Assembly (NCBI RefSeq): GCF_007565055.1
Contig: NC_044550.1
Coordinates: 86,738,033 to 86,802,032 of the forward strand
Reading direction: 5' to 3'
DNA length: 64,000 bases
From: Rhinopithecus roxellana
Taxonomy: Eukaryota > Chordata > Mammalia > Primates > Cercopithecidae
Part shown: piece after piece, positions 11,411 to 24,619 of the stretch
How the letters are laid out: each line of letters starts with the position of its first letter
Numbering within the stretch: position 1 is the stretch's first letter
Program-made: the position numbers and the translations under genes
Notes under the pieces: generated by a model
What the model was told of the DNA's origin: nothing
Databases searched by the model: none
Seen by the model: the letters and a program-made list of their open reading frames with translations, nothing else

Positions 11411-11689
11411 AATGGTAATAAACTTTTATAAGTAAGTCCCTGTTTACATTTTATTACATAATAGTTGGAAATTTTTAATAAAAGTCATCAGTAAATAAAG
11501 GTTCAAAAATCTTAAGACCTTGAAGTTTTTCACAAATTGCAATTTTTGAAAACAAGCTTGTAAACAGAAAAACCTATACATGTATCACAGCAAAATAAAG
11601 GAAGGGTAAACAAATCAAATGATGAGAGCTTAAAAAACATACATGATTTAATTTTGAAAATGTATATTTGACACTGACAGTGATCAATC

Positions 11690-13060
11690 TTACAAAAAAA
11701 TCAAGAAAACAATCCCATTTACAATAGCTACAAAACAATAAAATACACAGGAATAAATTAAATCAAAGGTGAAAAATCTCTAAAAGAAAACCTATAAAAC
11801 ACTGATAAATTGAAGAGGACACAAAAAATTGGAAATATATTTCATACTCAAGGACTAGAAGAATGAATATTGTTAAAATCGCTATACTATCCAAAACAAT
11901 CTACATTTCCAACACAATCCCTATCAAAATACCAAAGATATTCTTACAGAAATAGAAAAAAAATCCTAAAACTCATATGGAATCATGAAAGACTCCAAAT
12001 AGCTAAAGCAATCCTAAGCAAAAAAAGCAAGGCTAGAAATATCACACTACCTAATTTCAAATTATTCTAACAAAGCTACAGTAGTCAAACCACCATGGTA
12101 CTGATATAAAACTCCAAGAACATACACTGGGGAAGAGATAGACTCTTTTTAAATAAATCATGCTGGGAAAACTAGATATCCATATGTAGAATAATTAAGC
12201 TAGATACTCATCTTTTGTCGTATACAAAAATCAACTGAAAGTGGATTAAAGACTTACATGTAAGAACTGAAACTAGAAACTATGAGAAGATACTGATGAA
12301 ATGCTACAGGACATCAGTCTGGGCAAAGTTATTTTTGGAAGGTAAGATCTCAAAAGCACAGGCAACTACAGCAAAAATAGACAAAAGAGTTACATCAAGC
12401 TAAAAAGTTTCTGCACAGCAAAGGAAACAATCAACAAAGTGAAGAGACAGCCCATACAATGGGAGAAAATATTTGCAAACTACCCATCTGACAAGGAATT
12501 AATAGCTAGAATATATAAGGAAAAAACAATTCAATAGCAAAAAGAACAAAAAATCCAATTTTAAAAGTGGTCAAAAGACCTGAATAGACACATCTTAAAA
12601 GATGACACACAAATGGTCAACAGGTATATGAAAAAATGTTCAGCATCACTAATCACCAGGAAGATGCATATCAAAACCACCTCACCCCAGTTAGAATACT
12701 ATTATTAAAAACACAAAAAATAACAAATGCTGGTGATGATGCAGAGAAAAGTGACCACTTTTACACTATCGGTAGGAAAGTAAATTAGTATAGCCACTAT
12801 GGAGAATGGTATGGAAGTTTCTCAAAAAACTAAAAGTAGAACTACCATGTGATCCAGCAATTCCACTGCTGAGCATATTTCCAAAAGAAAGGAAATCAGT
12901 ATATTTAAGACATATCTACAAGCCTATGCTCATTGCATCACTAATCACAATGGCCAAGATATGGAATCAACCTAAGTGCTCATCAGTGGATAAAAGGATA
13001 AATAAAATGTAGTATAGACGTACAATAGAATATTATTCATCCATAAAAATAATGAAATCC
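11690..13060 (+). mobile_element. 5'-truncated L1 (ORF2 3' half), first part
   Basis: It begins at ATCAAGAAAACAATCCCATT within the L1 ORF2 RT region and runs through the C-terminal part. It is split by the Alu at 13061-13375 and resumes at 13389. Translated pieces (11870-12070 and 12806-13012) match ORF2 but many stops separate them. It is an L1PB/L1MA-age element by divergence. Confidence 0.88.
13048..13060. repeat. Left target duplication of the young Alu
   Basis: AATAATGAAATCC is repeated exactly at 13376-13388, immediately outside the Alu poly(A) tail. This is a 13-bp perfect duplication, consistent with a recent insertion. Confidence 0.92.
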
Positions 13061-13178
13061 GGCCGGGCGCAGCGGCTCAAGCCTGTAATCCCAGCACTTT
13101 GGGAGGCCAAGACGGGTGGATCACGAGGTCAGGAGATCGAGACCATCCTGGCTAACCCGGTGAAACCCCATCTCTACT

Positions 13179-13211
<33 letters not shown>

Positions 13212-13375
13212 AACACTAGCCAGGCGAGGTGGCGGCGCCTGTAGTCCCAGCTACTCGGGAGGCTGAGGCAGGAGAATGGTGGGAGCCCGGGAGGCGGAGC
13301 TTGCAGTGAGCCGAGATCCGGCCACTGCACTCCAGCCCGGGCGACAGAGCGAGACTCCTTCCCAAAAAAAAAAAT
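13061..13375 (+). mobile_element. Full-length AluY, Old World monkey type
   Basis: A complete dimer beginning GGCCGGGCGCAGCGGCTCAA. It has CTCAAGCCTG, GCGAGGTGGCGGCG and GAGATCCGGCC, differences that mark Old World monkey AluYR-type copies rather than human AluY. The middle A-rich linker is expanded to about 28 A (13180-13205). The perfect target duplication supports youth. Confidence 0.93.
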
Positions 13376-13388
13376 AATAATGAAATCC

Positions 13389-13832
13389 TATCATTTGCAG
13401 GAACATGGATGGAAATGGAGGTCGTTATGTTAAGTGAAATAAGCCAGACAGAAAGACAAATATTGCATGTTCTCACGCATATGAGGGAGCTAAAAGTGTG
13501 TCTCATGGAGATAGAGCATAGAATAGTGGTTACTAGAGAAGGCAGAAGGGATGACGAAAAGTTGGTTAATGAGTACAAAAATATGGTTACATAGAAGTAA
13601 TAAGTTATAATATTTGATAGTACCGTAAATAAATTATAGTTAATAATTTATCATATTTTTCAAAATATCTAGAAGAGAATAATTATGTTTTTAACACAAA
13701 AAGGTAGATGTTTGAGGTGCTGGATATTTCAATTACCTTGATTTGATCATTACACGTTGTATACATGTATCAAAATACCACATGTATCCCCAAAATACGT
13801 ACAATATATCCTAAAAAATAAAATAAAGAAAA
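13389..13832 (+). mobile_element. L1 3' end, second part after the Alu
   Basis: It continues the L1 at 11690-13060, covering the last ORF2 codons (TGGAAATGGAGGTCGTTATG...), a 3'UTR and an A-rich end around 13810-13832. Confidence 0.85.
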
Positions 13833-14266
13833 TCTTTATTTGTGCTTCAAGTTTCTCAACTTGGGAGAAGAATCTCGATAAAGTGTTTATTTTTAAGTGG
13901 ACAAATATATATACTGTATCAGAATGTAATGAAATTTAGAAGGGTATGACTGTAGTATCTAAGTTTTGTTAAATATTCATAGAAATTATAAATAGAAACA
14001 AATTTGATGAGTTGTAAGATCATTTTTTGAAGAAAGTTACTCTAAATGTAGCTAAAAAGGTAGCAAACACTTTTGAAGATGTTTGGTCTGGAATATTTAC
14101 ACATTTTAATATTTTTAAACATAAGAACTAAGGATATCCTTCATTTAATATTTGTCCTGAACTTACCAGGCACCTCAACACCTGTAGAGAGTGTTTTCTC
14201 AGTTAAAAATAGTGTGATCTTAGACAAGACTCATTGAAGGTATCAACAAGTTCAATCTTATGAAAA
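13833..14266. other. AT-rich DNA, nothing recognised
   Basis: No repeat or gene signal recognised in this interval between the L1 and the next Alu piece. Confidence 0.45.
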
Positions 14267-14399
14267 ACTCAGCTACTCGGGAGGCTGAGGCAGGGGAATC
14301 GCTTGAACCCAGGAGGTAGAGGTTGCAGTGAGCCAAGATCATGCCACTGCACTCCAGCCTGGCAACAGAGTGAGACTCTGTCTCAAAAAGAAAAAAAAA
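14267..14399 (+). mobile_element. Alu right-monomer fragment (AluS-like)
   Basis: Only the right arm is present, from CAGCTACTCGGGAGGCTGAG to GACTCTGTCTCAAAAAG. It is 5'-truncated at the first base of that arm. Confidence 0.92.
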
Positions 14400-15228
14400 C
14401 GTTGAAAAGTACAATTTTCAGACAAATACTGGTGTCACTATAATAAAAACAGGCTAAGAACAATCTTACAGTACACAAATACTTCCCAAAAAAGACTATT
14501 CCACTTATAGTCATTTTTTTGATAGCCAGATAACCAAGTGGGTTTTTTGTTTGTTTAGCTTTAATGTATATGTACATATTTATTTTAATTGACTTAAAGA
14601 TTTTTATTTTTGAAAATAGTATTTGAATAGGAATATTCTATAGTTTGAGACCAGAAAATAATTGAATTGCCAATAAAATACAATAAAATAAGAAATCTTA
14701 CCCAGTATCAAACTTTAGTAATTTCAAAACATAAAAGTAAGCTTGATACACAGGTGACACCTAAAGAAGTCTGAGGGCAACAATACAGCTCCTCAATTGA
14801 TCCTTGCCACATTAGGATGTGTTCCAGTCTACATCTAACACATGTAATCACCAAATGATGCATGGGAGGCATTACTTACAGAGTGGGAACTATTTTGATC
14901 ATAAACCATCTCCATTTCATATTCTGATAATTACCTAAAACTGACATTGACACTTTCAAACAGGATATGCACCAGGAATCTTTCAATTCTATAGTTGTTT
15001 GCCATAAGCAACCCAGATAGATCAGATATTTTCTGCTGAAAGTATTCTACAGACAAGGACTCTCAGTTATGTCTTTTCCTTAATAAATACCGAGTGTCTG
15101 ATTAGCACGTTTCCATGTTTCTTTCCTCTCTCTCTCTCTGCAGATATACAGATATACATCTGTATCTCCAACTCCTCCTTCAGTCCATAGATCAGCTGCT
15201 AACTTTTTCCTCCCCACAGGTATTACAA
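14400..15228. other. AT-rich DNA, no gene or repeat recognised
   Basis: Nothing recognised. A short CT-run lies at 15124-15140. Confidence 0.45.
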
Positions 15229-15240
15229 TGTTAGAGTACG

Positions 15241-15523
15241 GGCTGGGCATGGTGGCTCACACTGGCTAATCCCAGCACTTTGGGAGGCCAAGGTGGGCGG
15301 ATCACTTGAGTCCAGGAGTTCAAGACCAGCCTGGGCAACATGATGAAACCCATCATGGGGCACAGTGGCACATGCCTGTAGTCCCAGCTACTTGGGAGGC
15401 TGAGGCAGGAGGATTGTTTGAGCCCAGGATGCGGAGGTTTCAGTAAGCCATGATTCTGCCATTGCACTCCAGCTTGCATGACAGAGCAAGACACTGTATC
15501 CAAAAAAACAACAACAAAAAAAA
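15241..15523 (+). mobile_element. Alu (AluJ/Sx age) with internal deletion
   Basis: Both arms are present, but the linker and the start of the right arm are shortened (GATGAAACCCATCATGGGGCA near 15341). The tail is CAAAAAAACAACAAC. Imperfect flanks TGTTAGAGTAC (15229-15239) and TGTTGGAGTGC (15525-15535) look like a decayed target duplication. Confidence 0.9.
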
Positions 15524-15598
15524 CTGTTGGAGTGCTTATACCAAGATAATAAACCTATTTATAGATGGATACATATTACTTCAAAAACATATAATTTT

Positions 15599-15893
15599 TT
15601 TTTTTTTTTGAGATGGGGGAGTCTCACTCTGTCGCCCAGGCTGGAGTACAACGGCATAATCTCGGCTCACTGCAATCTCTGCCTCCCAGGCTCAAGCAAT
15701 TCTCCTGGCTCAGCCTCCTGAGTAGCTGGGATTAAAGGCACGTGCCATCACGCCCAGCTAATTTTTGTATTTTTTTAGTAGAGACGGGTTTCACCACATT
15801 GGTCAGACTGATCTTGAACCCCTAACCTTGTGATCTGCCCACCTCAGCCTCCCAAATTGCTGGGATTACAGGTGTGAGCCACCGTGCTCGGCC
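15599..15893 (-). mobile_element. Full-length AluS, minus strand
   Basis: A complete Alu in antisense from the T-run to CGTGCTCGGCC. It is flanked by a 16-bp duplication, AAAAACATATAATTTT (15583-15598) and AAATACATATAATTTT (15894-15909), with one mismatch. The right copy is followed by AATT, consistent with cleavage at TTTT/AA. Confidence 0.94.
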
Positions 15894-16014
15894 AAATACA
15901 TATAATTTTAATTATTTTGAACATCACCTTTCATTCTCAAAACTGTCTGGATTTGGAGTGGGTGATAAGTCATGTGATCACCCTAGCTATTATATTTGAA
16001 TTCATACAACCCAC

Positions 16015-16199
16015 CAGATGTGATTTTGCCAAGTTTGTATGAATGATATTTCATTCCTCCTATGTCATACATCTGCAAATTAAACACTCGAAGCGGTAGG
16101 TGGTGCCTGAATCCTGCTATAGTTGTCAGTTTCCCATTGGTGTGATTAACCAAGATTGGTTTGATTTCTTCGCTTGCTTTTCTACTCATAGATACTGTT
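16015..16199 (-). CDS. Candidate protein-coding exon, gene unknown
   Basis: On the minus strand a 60-plus-codon frame (to 15983 if read to its stop) lies just after a good acceptor, GCTTGTTCTTCTTATAG, so the exon would start at 16199. A weaker donor, CATCTG/GTGGGT, would end it at 16015, or it may be terminal with TAG at 15983. The frame contains ILVNHTNGKLTTIAGF and LPLRVFNLQMYDIGG, which look like real protein rather than random AT-rich translation, and no repeat family covers it. I could not name the protein. It may be an exon of a gene extending outside the window, or chance. Confidence 0.35.
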
Positions 16200-17634
16200 C
16201 TATAAGAAGAACAAGCCTAAACATTTCTAAAATAAGTATATTATATTTCAAAGTATTTACAATTTAAAGCAAGCCTTAAAAAAAGGCACCTGCTTGAACT
16301 GAAATATCTTTCAAGTCTACAAGGACACAACTACATTGCATTATCCCTGCCATGTACCAAAAGCACATGAAAAAAATTCATCTTTGATAGAAATCTAGTG
16401 ATTTCTTTCCATCAACAGAGTTTCCAAATTATTTTACTGAATAATTCTGAGTTCTTCTTCTTGCTTTGGTTAATAATTAATCCATAACCATGATTATTCA
16501 TTGTTTAATGAATAACATATATAGAGAACTATATGTTTATGGCATCATTCTAACACAGCTCATCTACATTCTCTTTCCCAAAATATCAAGATATATATTA
16601 AAACAAAAAACAAATTCAAAAAAGAAATACAAAACCATTTCAGCATAGCACCCAACAATATTAATGTAAAAGCTTTTATGATAGAGAATGGACTGGTCCA
16701 CAATATGTCAAAGTTTATCTTTGGCATTTCCCTGCTTCTCTTTCTCTTTTCCTCTCTTAGCTCCTGTGTCTCCTCTGCCACACTCGCAGATATCCAGGGC
16801 CCTCATTCTGCCTTTTGGATGACAATAGTGAGCCTACTTCAGTGCTCTCAGCTCAGGCTTGCCTTATAATGAAAAATCCCGAGGACTAAATTACTTCCCT
16901 TTTCTCTCTTCCTGGGCTCCATCAAAATGTACATAACTAGAAAAAAGCAATTTAATTAAACTAAGCCACACTGGACTGTGAATAATTGATTAATAGACTA
17001 CTTAACCCTCCCTGGGATATTTTTCTTTTAAAAGAGGACACTCTAATCTGAGTGACTCTGTAACAGGCAGAATTTCAAACAGTTCAAAAAAGTAAAGAGA
17101 AATATATAGGCTTCATTCAGGGAGATATGTTTTGATAGAAGGGCCTTCTAAGGGTTCCTTAAATTATCCATGTTGGCGGCCACATAGTCAGCCTCCATTC
17201 CTAACTAGGAGAATAAAGCATTGACTGAAATGTCCTTTTGCAGTTTTATAAGTGAGCAGTAAAGTACTCTCAAAGGAAGGCATTTGACTTTGAAAGAGAC
17301 TTCAGAAGTCAAAGTATGGTTTATTAGTCCTTTGGGTGAACTGAGAAATACAAATGCTTCTTTTAATTTGGAGCCAAATTCCTAAGAGTCATCCTTAAAC
17401 ACCAAATATCACTATGACAAAGGGCAAATCCTTTGTTGTGGAAGTGACCCTTTTTTAGATTAGTTACATGTTTGTTAACTTTTAATTGGAGGATGGGAAT
17501 GAGCACCAGAAATACATGGTATAGCTCTGTATATTGCAAAGATGCAAATAGCAATGTATTGGAAAAGAAACCTCATACTAAAGTTCTTCCTTTCATTTCA
17601 TCCATCCTGCCTTCTAGATCTCTTTCTCTCTTTT

Positions 17635-17672
<38 letters not shown>

Positions 17673-20600
17673 ATGCACATTAACCTTTGAGGATAGTAAA
17701 ATCCACTATTCCTCAAACAGTATTTACAGAGTATTCTCTTAAAATTTAGCTATTATCTAAAATTTTGGAATAACATTCATAATTACAATGCTATCATATC
17801 ATTATTGTTAATAAAATAGGTTTGATGTGGTTAGGACTACCTTTTTGCTTTGATTGACAGTATATTTTTTTCTGCCCTTATACCAGGCATAAAATGCAAA
17901 GAGAAAGAACTACTTATTCTCGGCCTTCAGTTTCACTGACATAAATTGAAGCTTATCCTCTGCTCTGGCTTATTGTATATTTTACCCTCCTCTATACCCA
18001 GGTGACAATGCACACCTCTCTGGTCATGATAAAAGCCTCCAGCATTTTACTCTGTTGCAATAGTTTTAAAAATCAACAACCTAACCCTGGTTATCAGTCA
18101 ACTACATTAATATCTCAGAGTTAATGAGCATCTTTTTGCAGAAATGTCAGGCTATATTTAGCCCTTTGTGAACTTTTTCATTGTATTAAAATATTACATT
18201 TTGTCTTAAGTTTCAAAATTCATATGATTGGGCTGGATTAAGGGTTACTACACAAGAAAAGCATTCTTAGTCCTGGTATATATTCCCCAAACAAGAAAAT
18301 TTTTATTAGTTTTTTCTTTCCACTCAAAAAATCCTTCTAGCTAAGTAAATTTTCTACACCAAACCCTGCTGCACTATTAGCTTCAGATCTATCATCTGAA
18401 AGAGGCTGTCATTTTCCCACTCAAAGGTACATCTTGAATAGGGTGAACAAATGTATCTAATTCAACTTTTTTTAAAAGACATGACCCACAAGAATGGGAA
18501 GAACAGGACAGGAGACAATGGCAACGACACTTTTAAAGCTGAGAAGCAGGTGGACAAATAGTAACTGAAGTACTACACCCAAGACAGCTCAATCTTAAGT
18601 GAGTGATGGGAAAAGCCAAGAATTAACTAGTTACACAACAGATACCCCCAAATGCTCAGCAACTAGCAGTACCAACTTCTCTAAAACTGGGAATTAAAAA
18701 TGGGTAGGCAGATAGAAACCTAAAATAAGGAGACCGGATAAAAGCTATCTGAGAAGTACTTAGATATCTATATGTCTTCCCCTACTCCACTTTAGTCACT
18801 TAAGTTATTAGAATCTTGTTTCAATCTAAGCATCTTTATATTGAGCTAAAACAAACTGATGCATCTCCAAATAAGGAATACCTTTAAAGAATTCATTTAC
18901 TGGCTAGTCCTCAATAATATCCTCCTCTCTTTAGAAAAACAGAGACCAAGAGGTGCCAAAATTATTATTCCACAGTCTTTAGCACAGAGTGCCACTTGGA
19001 TTTTCTCACAAGCTGATAACGTGCAAAACCTGCTCTGACCCATTTAGACTCCAAAGCTTCATTACAAACCTCCCAATAATTGAACAACTGCAATTCATTA
19101 TGAGCATGCTGTAATCCAGGGCTTCATGAAGAAAGTATCTGAATGGTAGGAAGCAGTTGAAACGAATCTTCTGAATTCCTTTACAATTCTAAAAGTAAAC
19201 AGGAGACTTTCTGGATATGGTTAAGATACAGAAAATCAGATGGAGCCTAGGTCCTGAGTTCTTTAACATTCATTGCAATAAAACCTTTTGCATACTACCT
19301 AAACTTCTAAAATATAGAGAATTATGTTTTAAAATTTCAAGACCTTCCAAGAGGAAATATTGAAGTACAAATTTCCAACGAATACTGGTGAAATAATTTC
19401 ACTCTAAATGATCATTCATGTTGATAGTTCCATATTAAAAATCATGTTAGAAGCCTGTAATTCCTCCCCTTGAAAACATATAACTAGTCATGCTATATTG
19501 GAATCAGCTCTAGAAAATGATCTCTTACCACCAGAAATATTTTCACAGTCTGTTCTGGAAGAACAACCCAGTCTTTATCAAGCTAATTATCTTAAGTATA
19601 TAGGGTAATTACTTCAAGATGGGCAAGGTGATATTTTTATACTTAATCATTCCAAAAAAATAGACTGATAATATTTTTAGTATTTTTCAGAACTCCATAA
19701 CAGATTTTTTCATAACAAATGATAAATATCAATCAGGTATCCAGAACAGCTATTCTAAAGCCACTATTCACCTCTGTTCCATCTCACTTAGGGACAGTTA
19801 AGATTAATTAACAGTTAAAATTAATTTCTCTGAATAATTTCTTTGACCCATCTCTTGGGTCTATAATTAGCATTTGACCCAATAGGCAGAGACCATCAAG
19901 AATAAAAAATGTATAATGCTGACAATTCTGTATATGACCACTCTGGAATATCAATCATATACAGTTAAAAGCCAGGATTTTTCTTATGCCACATTCAATC
20001 TTCCAATTCAGTCTTTAAAGAGATTAAATACGTCTGTGTTCAAGAGCACTCTAAAAATCTATATGTAAAAGTGATTTAGTAATGTTGTTGATTTACAAAA
20101 ATAAAGCAATAGTAGAGTATCCTACTCTTTGAAAATGCGTAATTTTATTTTCTCTTTGTAAGAGGCCTCTCAAACAAGTGTTGGTCTCTGTTGACAATAG
20201 TCATAAAGCTCAGTATTAACATTAAATGTATTTAATTTGGTAAAATCATTTAGCTTTTAAAAGGAAAATTTTAAGTAGCCCAAATAAGAAAACCAACTCA
20301 CAGAGCTACATGCGGGTATAGTTTATAACTGAAGACGCATGAGGATGCAATGCTACTTAAAATCAGACACGGACCGAGGGGCCTGAATTGTTGTATACAG
20401 ACAATGTGGTATATTAGTAACTTCTACCTTAAAGTTTTTCATTCCAAAGTGATTTGCTTTTCTTCCTAGAAGGCACAGGAGAGCTAATTGAAAATATACT
20501 CATGGGTTGTAAAACAAAAAACATTGTGAACCATATATCTTATCATCTAAGCAAAAAAAAAATTTATAAACATAATTTTATCAAATCCTAAGAACACTTA

Positions 20601-21585
20601 TTTCTTTGGACAAATTCCATGAGAAAAAAAATGTCCCTTGCATAAAGTGTGGAAAGCCTTTTATAAGAAACAGATAATACTACTTAAGCCAACTGATAGT
20701 ACTTAATTACTTACCTTTTTGCCTTAGTTACAACAAAACTTCTAGAAACACATTCACTGCCCCAAAATCATAGTAATCTCAGTTGCTTCATAGCATAGAA
20801 ACCTTGTATTCTTCCTTTTTTTATCTTTAATTATTCAGCTTTACATTGCATTAAATGTTTAAGACCAATTCCAAATAGGTAATGAATATTTCAAATAGAT
20901 TCCGAAATCCTGACAGTCTTCTGATTGCTTCTTCTCACATATGTCTGTCTTCTTTTGGCACCAAAAGAATTCTAGAATCAGAATATTTCTTTGTGATGTA
21001 TTAGATAATTGGCTATTATTATCATCCTGCCTATGTCAAGGGGAGCTCCCTATTCCAAACAGTATAGGTCCAGACTAAGCTCCTTCGTGAAGAACACCAA
21101 ATCTGACAACAGAAAATAATAAAATACCTCACAGGAGAAAGACTCTACTTTTAACATATAAGATTTAAAAGAACCAATAAAAGTTGACTGAAGGATAAGC
21201 ATTCCTTATTTTTCATCATTCCTTAAAATATTTAACATTATATAACAGTATAAAACCACAGTTGTCCATGGATGATTAAAACTGCAGTGCTTATAAAACC
21301 AAGTATTAGATTACATCAAAAGGCTTGATGTAATCAATGTTGCATCAAATGCAACACTGAATGCAAAACTAACAAATGTTGTAAAGTATTAGACCTAGAA
21401 AACTGAAATTACTTTGCAGCCATCTCTGACTGGTTTAAATTTATAAGAGTTCGGTTTAACTGGGCTTGGTGGTAAATGAACTAAATACTGTGATTGGCAT
21501 CTGATCTTAAGACACACATTGTGATATCTTCAAAATGGACACTTTCTTCTTGGTCACTCTTCTCTCTTGTATCACCACTATAAGG
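16200..21585. other. Repeat-poor, AT-rich DNA
   Basis: About 5.4 kb almost free of recognisable interspersed repeats apart from one microsatellite at 17619-17673. No frame of note has splice context. It may be intronic or intergenic sequence with slow repeat accumulation. Confidence 0.5.
17619..17673. repeat. (CT)n/(CA)n microsatellite
   Basis: A CT-rich run passes directly into about 13 CA repeats (17648-17673). Confidence 0.95.
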
Positions 21586-21812
21586 CAGTGATCCTCAATC
21601 AGAGATGGTTTTACTTACCTGGGGACATTTGACAATGTCTAAAGACATTTGTGGTTGTCGCAATGGGGATAGTGTTACTGGCATATAATGGGTAAAGGCC
21701 AGGGATGATGCTAAACCATGATGCTAAACCCCTTACAACGTGCGGGACAACTCCAGACAACAAAGAATTACCCAATCCAAAATAATAGTATTGTGAAGAT
21801 TGAGAAACCCTG
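21586..21812 (+). mobile_element. MER20-type nonautonomous hAT-Charlie element
   Basis: It starts CAGTGATCCTCAATCAGAG and ends TTGAGAAACCCTG, with the MER20 interior (GGGGACATTTGACAATGTC, ACAACAAAGAATTACC). The flanks CTATAAGG (21578-21585) and GTAAAAGG (21813-21820) match at 6 of 8, fitting the 8-bp hAT duplication. A small internal repeat of GATGCTAAACC lies at 21708-21731. Confidence 0.85.
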
Positions 21813-24250
21813 GTAAAAGGACTAACAGTACAAAGATCCTATTAATGTGCTATGCTTCATGTTGTAATAAGGAAGACGAAAGAACTAAGGCTAACAACTT
21901 TTTCAATGGTCAATTTAACCCTAGAATTTATTCTACATTTTGGCACTCAAAATCCATACTCATTCATTAAGCTCTCATTCTAGTTACATACTTTCATTCA
22001 AGAATCTTCTTATGCCATTCCAATCCAATGCTGGCAGATACCTCTGAATATTAATATTAAGGACCATTTTTAATAAAAGCCCTCAGGGTCATATGTCTAT
22101 TCTGAACAAAAGCTCAAAGAGAAACTAAATAAAATACATTTTGTCGGTCACTAGTCCTTCAATGTCTTCTATTTAAGCCATATTTTACTCCCAAATGAAG
22201 TTGATTATTCAGTGGCAATTTTCCTGTTTCTGCTATAGTTCTGACAGTTCTCGGAAACTTCAACCTTGATCATGAAGAGACATGCTCCAAAATGCAAATC
22301 AGGTATCCTCACCATACTAAAAACTATACAGTGTCACAATAGAAATATCAGAAACCAAAGTTCTCTGATCAGATGCTTTCTATGAAATACGAAATAGCTA
22401 AACCAACTCTAAGCTATGCCTCAAATTTATATGTTTCCAAGCTATTCAAATATAAAACAAGCACTAACAAATGGGCAACCTTGTCCATCGCAAGGCTAAT
22501 AAATCAAAATCACCAAGGTAAGTTAACTGCATTTTCAGTGGGTGCAGATTTATCATCACAGGCATGATAATCATGCAACCACTAGAAAAAGCAATGTGTT
22601 TTCCATGACCTTGGTCATAATTCACCAACAACACTGACTTATAATGTTTCACTATATCACTCTGGGCACACTCTAAAAAACGACTTCAGGACTTTGGGTC
22701 TTCTGAACATGCATGTGTTCATCTGATGATTTTTTTGACACTACAGTTTAGTATGAAAACTATAAACACCTAATACCTAAAGAATAAGGCAGTGGATAAG
22801 AAAACTAAAGAAAAGCAGGACTTAAATGTCTTTAAAGGTTTCCGAAAATGAAAAGCTGGCGGGAAATCTCAGTTCAAATACAGAAGCCTCCACATTTTCA
22901 CCTTTTCAACAATGACTATAACCCTTACATCTGACAATTTCTTTTAGTTGAATTCCCTACAGCAGGAATGTTGTCAAGGTTGAAATAAAGTCAGAGAAGT
23001 TTCAAGCATTCTGTTCTGTAAGCAGTTTTATTTTGATTTCCACAAGTGGAGAAAGGCTTGACCGCCGCAAATGTTTCCAAGAAGGAGAAAGTGGTTAAGA
23101 GATGCTGATACCTTTCCAGGTTTTCAGAGATTAATAGAAAGTATAGAAAATCACATAAGGAACACAAGATAGAGGAAACAAGTTGCTGCAAAGATGGACA
23201 AGATATCAAGGTATACTTTCCTAACTTGCGCCATTGCTCCCAACTTTAGAACGTGAAAGAAGTGAAATTGCATTTTTAAAATATTTAAATGGAGACTTTT
23301 AAAATCCTAGGACAAAAGGCCAAGTGTCCAGAGATAAAATTTTGAAAAGTTTGACTATTTAAAGAACTGCATAAAATCAAAAGCCTGAATTGGAATCCTG
23401 ATTGGGATCCTTCCTAGATGTGTAAATTTGGGCTAGCTATATAATCACTCAGAGCCTCTGGTGTTTGTTCTTATTATTGTTTGTTTTATTTTCATTTTTT
23501 GGTTGTTTTGGTTTTGGTTTTTAGTTATGAAGTAGAGATCATAATGTATATCAAGAGCATGAAACATATGTTATGCAAGAAAATTCATGCCATTAATTAT
23601 TAACTCTCCCATGAAATAGGTTATGGGTCTTTGTGAGAAGACAAAGAGCATAGACAGAGAGTGAGCAAGAGCTCCACATTTATTGCTGACCATGGGTTCT
23701 GAAGACAGTCCAGAAAGTGATCACTGTCGAGTTTTTCTGACTGCTGGGTGGGAAATGAATCCATTGGAAAACTCAAGATTCTAATAATAGTGGTAGCTAA
23801 CATGCTAGACACAACAATCTAATTGAGGTGGTTCTATCATTATCTATTAGGATTCTTATTCTACTACTGCAAAAATCAAAGATCAGATAAATTAAGGAGA
23901 TTTCTCAGGTCATAGGCATCAAATGGAGGTGTGATAAATCCAAAAGCAAGCTCAAGAGCTGGCAGCAATGGTCATAGAGTGGGTTCTGTCCATAAGGGGT
24001 CCCAGATGCAATGAAACATTAGAATCATTCTCATGAGAGACTAAACTATCAAATATTCCTTTATTCTGTTTCAAACATACATATTAATGGAAGAGAATAA
24101 AAAATTCAGAGTATTAAAAGATAATTTGAAATAAATAAGAAAGATTGAATTATAAAATAAATATAATTGGGATAATAACCCTCCATTTGGGAAAGAAGAA
24201 ATCCTGCCACACACCATAACACACAAAAAATGAACTACAGAGGAAATAAC
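21813..24250. other. Repeat-poor DNA, no gene recognised
   Basis: No convincing repeat or exon. A T/G-rich low-complexity stretch lies at 23465-23525 (TTTGGTTGTTTTGGTTTTGG). Confidence 0.45.
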
Positions 24251-24560
24251 TTTTATTGCTATTGTTGTTGTCATTGATAGAGACAGAGTCTTGCTCTGTT
24301 GCCCAGGCTCAAGTGCAGTAGCATGATCATGCTCACTGCAACTTTGAACTGCTGGATTCAAGCAATCCTTCCACTTCATCCTCCTGAGTAGCTATGATTG
24401 CAGGCACACACTATCGCATCTGGCTAACTTTTAAAATTTTTGTAGAGATAAGTCTCTCTTTGTTGACCAGGCTGCTCTCAAATTCCTGGGTTCAAGCAAT
24501 CCTTCTACCCAGGACTCCCAAAGTGCTGGCATTATAAGCATGAACCACCATACCTGTCCC
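24251..24560 (-). mobile_element. AluJ, minus strand, diverged
   Basis: Antisense Alu landmarks in order: TCTTGCTCTGTTGCCCAGGC, GAGTAGCTATGATTGCAGGC and CCAAAGTGCTGGCATTATAA. Divergence and the degenerate T-run (TTTTATTGCTATTGTTGTTG) fit AluJ age. Confidence 0.9.
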
Positions 24561-24619
24561 CAAAATAAAATTTTATGTATAAAAATCTAATAGCATATTT
24601 TAAAAATTAGAGTATTTTT

